A DNA stretch of 64,000 nucleotides from the NCBI RefSeq assembly GCF_900102315.1, contig NZ_FNBL01000005.1:1-64000 (forward strand). Reading direction: 5' to 3'. The notes beneath the pieces were generated by a model. The model worked only from the letters and a program-made list of their open reading frames with translations. It was not told the origin of the DNA and searched no databases. A program made the translations under genes and the position numbers. The DNA comes from Celeribacter baekdonensis (GTDB lineage Bacteria > Pseudomonadota > Alphaproteobacteria > Rhodobacterales > Rhodobacteraceae). Positions 62,856 through 64,000 of the stretch are shown here, one piece after another (the first letter of the stretch is position 1; each line of letters opens with the position of its first letter).

Positions 62856-63581
62856 TTAGCGTGATGCGTCAGGCGTAAAGGTCGAAAAGTCGACCAATGT
62901 GCCAAGCATCTGCAAATAGGCGATCAGAGCATCCATTTCCGTGACACCGGGTTGACCGTCGAAGTTGGACACAACGGCTTTGGGATACCGGGCCATCAAC
63001 CCGTCATAGTCGCTGTCGGGATCGGCCTGCGCAGCAAAGTCCGCTTGCGCCACTTCGATCATTTCGTCGGTGTAAGGCACACCCACGATCCGATGGGTCG
63101 ACATCAGGTCCTGAATGTATTCCGCGTCGATATAACGATCCGCAAGGAAGCCATATTTCGGCATAACCGACTCAGGCACCACCGATTGTGGATCGGTCAT
63201 GTGATCGACATGCCACGCATCGGAATAGCGACCACCCACACGGGCCAAATCCGGGCCGGTGCGTTTGGACCCCCACTGGAACGGGTGGTCGTATTTACTC
63301 TCCGCTGCCAGAGAGTAGTGACCGTACCGTTCCACTTCGTCGCGCATCGGGCGGATCATCTGAGAGTGACAGACGTAGCAGCCTTCGCGGATGTAGATTT
63401 CACGACCGGTCAACTCAAGCGGGGAATAGGGGCGCACGCCTTCGACATCCTCGATGGTGTTTTCGAGGTAGAAAAGGGGTGCGATCTCTACGATCCCGCC
63501 GATGGTGACCACCAAAAGTGCGCCAACCATAAGGAGGGTGCCGTTGGTTTCAATGATCTTATGCTTGTCAATGAGAGCCAT
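62856..63581 (-). CDS. ccoO: cbb3 cytochrome c oxidase subunit II (CcoO)
   Basis: 241 residues: an N-terminal anchor ([20 protein letters not shown]) and one c-type haem in [17 protein letters not shown], diagnostic of CcoO. Transfers electrons to the CcoN active site. Follows ccoN by 15 bases and precedes ccoQ by 11. Confidence 0.96.
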   Translation of the reverse strand: MALIDKHKIIETNGTLLMVGALLVVTIGGIVEIAPLFYLENTIEDVEGVRPYSPLELTGREIYIREGCYVCHSQMIRPMRDEVERYGHYSLAAESKYDHPFQWGSKRTGPDLARVGGRYSDAWHVDHMTDPQSVVPESVMPKYGFLADRYIDAEYIQDLMSTHRIVGVPYTDEMIEVAQADFAAQADPDSDYDGLMARYPKAVVSNFDGQPGVTEMDALIAYLQMLGTLVDFSTFTPDASR

Positions 63582-63596
63582 TGTTTAAACCCTCCC

Positions 63597-64000
63597 TTAT
63601 TCGGCCGGAGCCATGGCCGGAACGTCTGCTTTTGCAGGGCTACGACGCACAGTCATGATCAGGTTGTAGCACATGATGATCGCACCAGTGAGATAGAGAA
63701 CCCCACCCAGAGCACGAACCACATACATCGGATGCTTGGCGGACACGGTGTCTGCAAAGGCGTTCACGAGGAAGCCTTGGCTGTCGACTTCGCGCCACAT
63801 CAAGCCTTCCATGATACCCGTCACCCACATGGAGGCCGCGTAGAGCACGATGCCGATGGTGGCGAGCCAGAAGTGCCAGGACACAAGGCCAAGCGAGTAA
63901 AGACGATCCCGGTTCCACAGGCGCGGAGTGAGGAAGTAGAGAGCACCAAAGGTGATCATACCGTTCCAACCCAAAGCACCGGAGTGCACGTGGCCAATGG
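63597..64000 (-). CDS. ccoN: cbb3 cytochrome c oxidase subunit I (CcoN), C-terminal part
   Basis: The last 134 residues only; the 5' part continues beyond the window. [20 protein letters not shown] is the conserved histidine-bearing region of haem-copper oxidase subunit I in the cbb3 class, followed by three hydrophobic helices and an Ala/Pro-rich tail. The catalytic, oxygen-reducing subunit. Confidence 0.95.
   Translation of the reverse strand, partial: IGHVHSGALGWNGMITFGALYFLTPRLWNRDRLYSLGLVSWHFWLATIGIVLYAASMWVTGIMEGLMWREVDSQGFLVNAFADTVSAKHPMYVVRALGGVLYLTGAIIMCYNLIMTVRRSPAKADVPAMAPAE

Overview
The window looks like a continuous piece of a GC-rich alphaproteobacterial chromosome, most likely Rhodobacterales (Roseobacter group). 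The reasons are the ccoNOQP plus ccoGHIS arrangement with an FnrL-type box, a typical alphaproteobacterial elongator tRNA-Met, a DUF4212/SSS symporter beside acs, urtABCDE, and strong third-position GC that opens long shadow frames opposite real genes. No transposase, integrase, phage gene, CRISPR array or rRNA was seen. Genus-level assignment is not possible from the sequence alone.

Layout. 1-8298 (+): the 3' end of acetyl-CoA synthetase, a structured leader, a two-subunit sodium/solute symporter, a cNMP-binding/CBS/DUF294 regulator, a small membrane protein, a stand-alone receiver, and a membrane protein in which a kinase-like module without a recognisable phospho-acceptor histidine is fused to a DEDDh exonuclease. 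8303-17377 (-): a self-contained type I secretion operon (seven-repeat Ig-like surface protein, TolC-family lipoprotein, ABC exporter, HlyD adaptor) followed by a NUDIX hydrolase. 17611-20371: a copper P-type ATPase and a divergent copper-chaperone-like protein. 20430-22282 (+): a DgoK-like protein lacking the kinase motifs, and aldose 1-epimerase. 22290-26789: urate catabolism in two divergent arms (puuD, hiuH / puuE-uraD fusion, allE, allA). 26840-30418 (-): a fused hydantoinase/oxoprolinase. 30614-30690: tRNA-Met, then a DUF2339 membrane protein.

33590-40900 (-): a LacI-regulated carbohydrate ABC operon (regulator, binding protein, two unusually extended permeases, a clan GH-G glycosidase, ATPase). 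41038-47143 (-): the urea transporter urtABCDE with hairpins between urtA and urtB. 47692-53288 (+): a chemoreceptor, a MaoC-phosphotransacetylase fusion and acetate kinase. 53327-57259: a YbbA/YbbP-type ABC exporter divergent from an arylesterase/TesA, as in E. coli. 57260-64000 (-): cbb3 oxidase maturation (ccoGHIS) and structural (ccoNOQP) genes, the latter cut by the window end.

How the genes fit together. Acetate is handled at both ends (Acs and probable acetate-type uptake; Pta-AckA). Purine nitrogen is salvaged by urate-to-glyoxylate enzymes and by urea uptake, although the allantoate-hydrolysing step is not in the window. Copper is exported by CopA and delivered to the oxidase by CcoI. 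The oddest parts are the kinase-like/exonuclease fusion beside a lone receiver, the motif-less DgoK homologue, the DUF11-like domain inside a MalF-type permease, and the palindrome-rich regulatory DNA around lacI and urtA.
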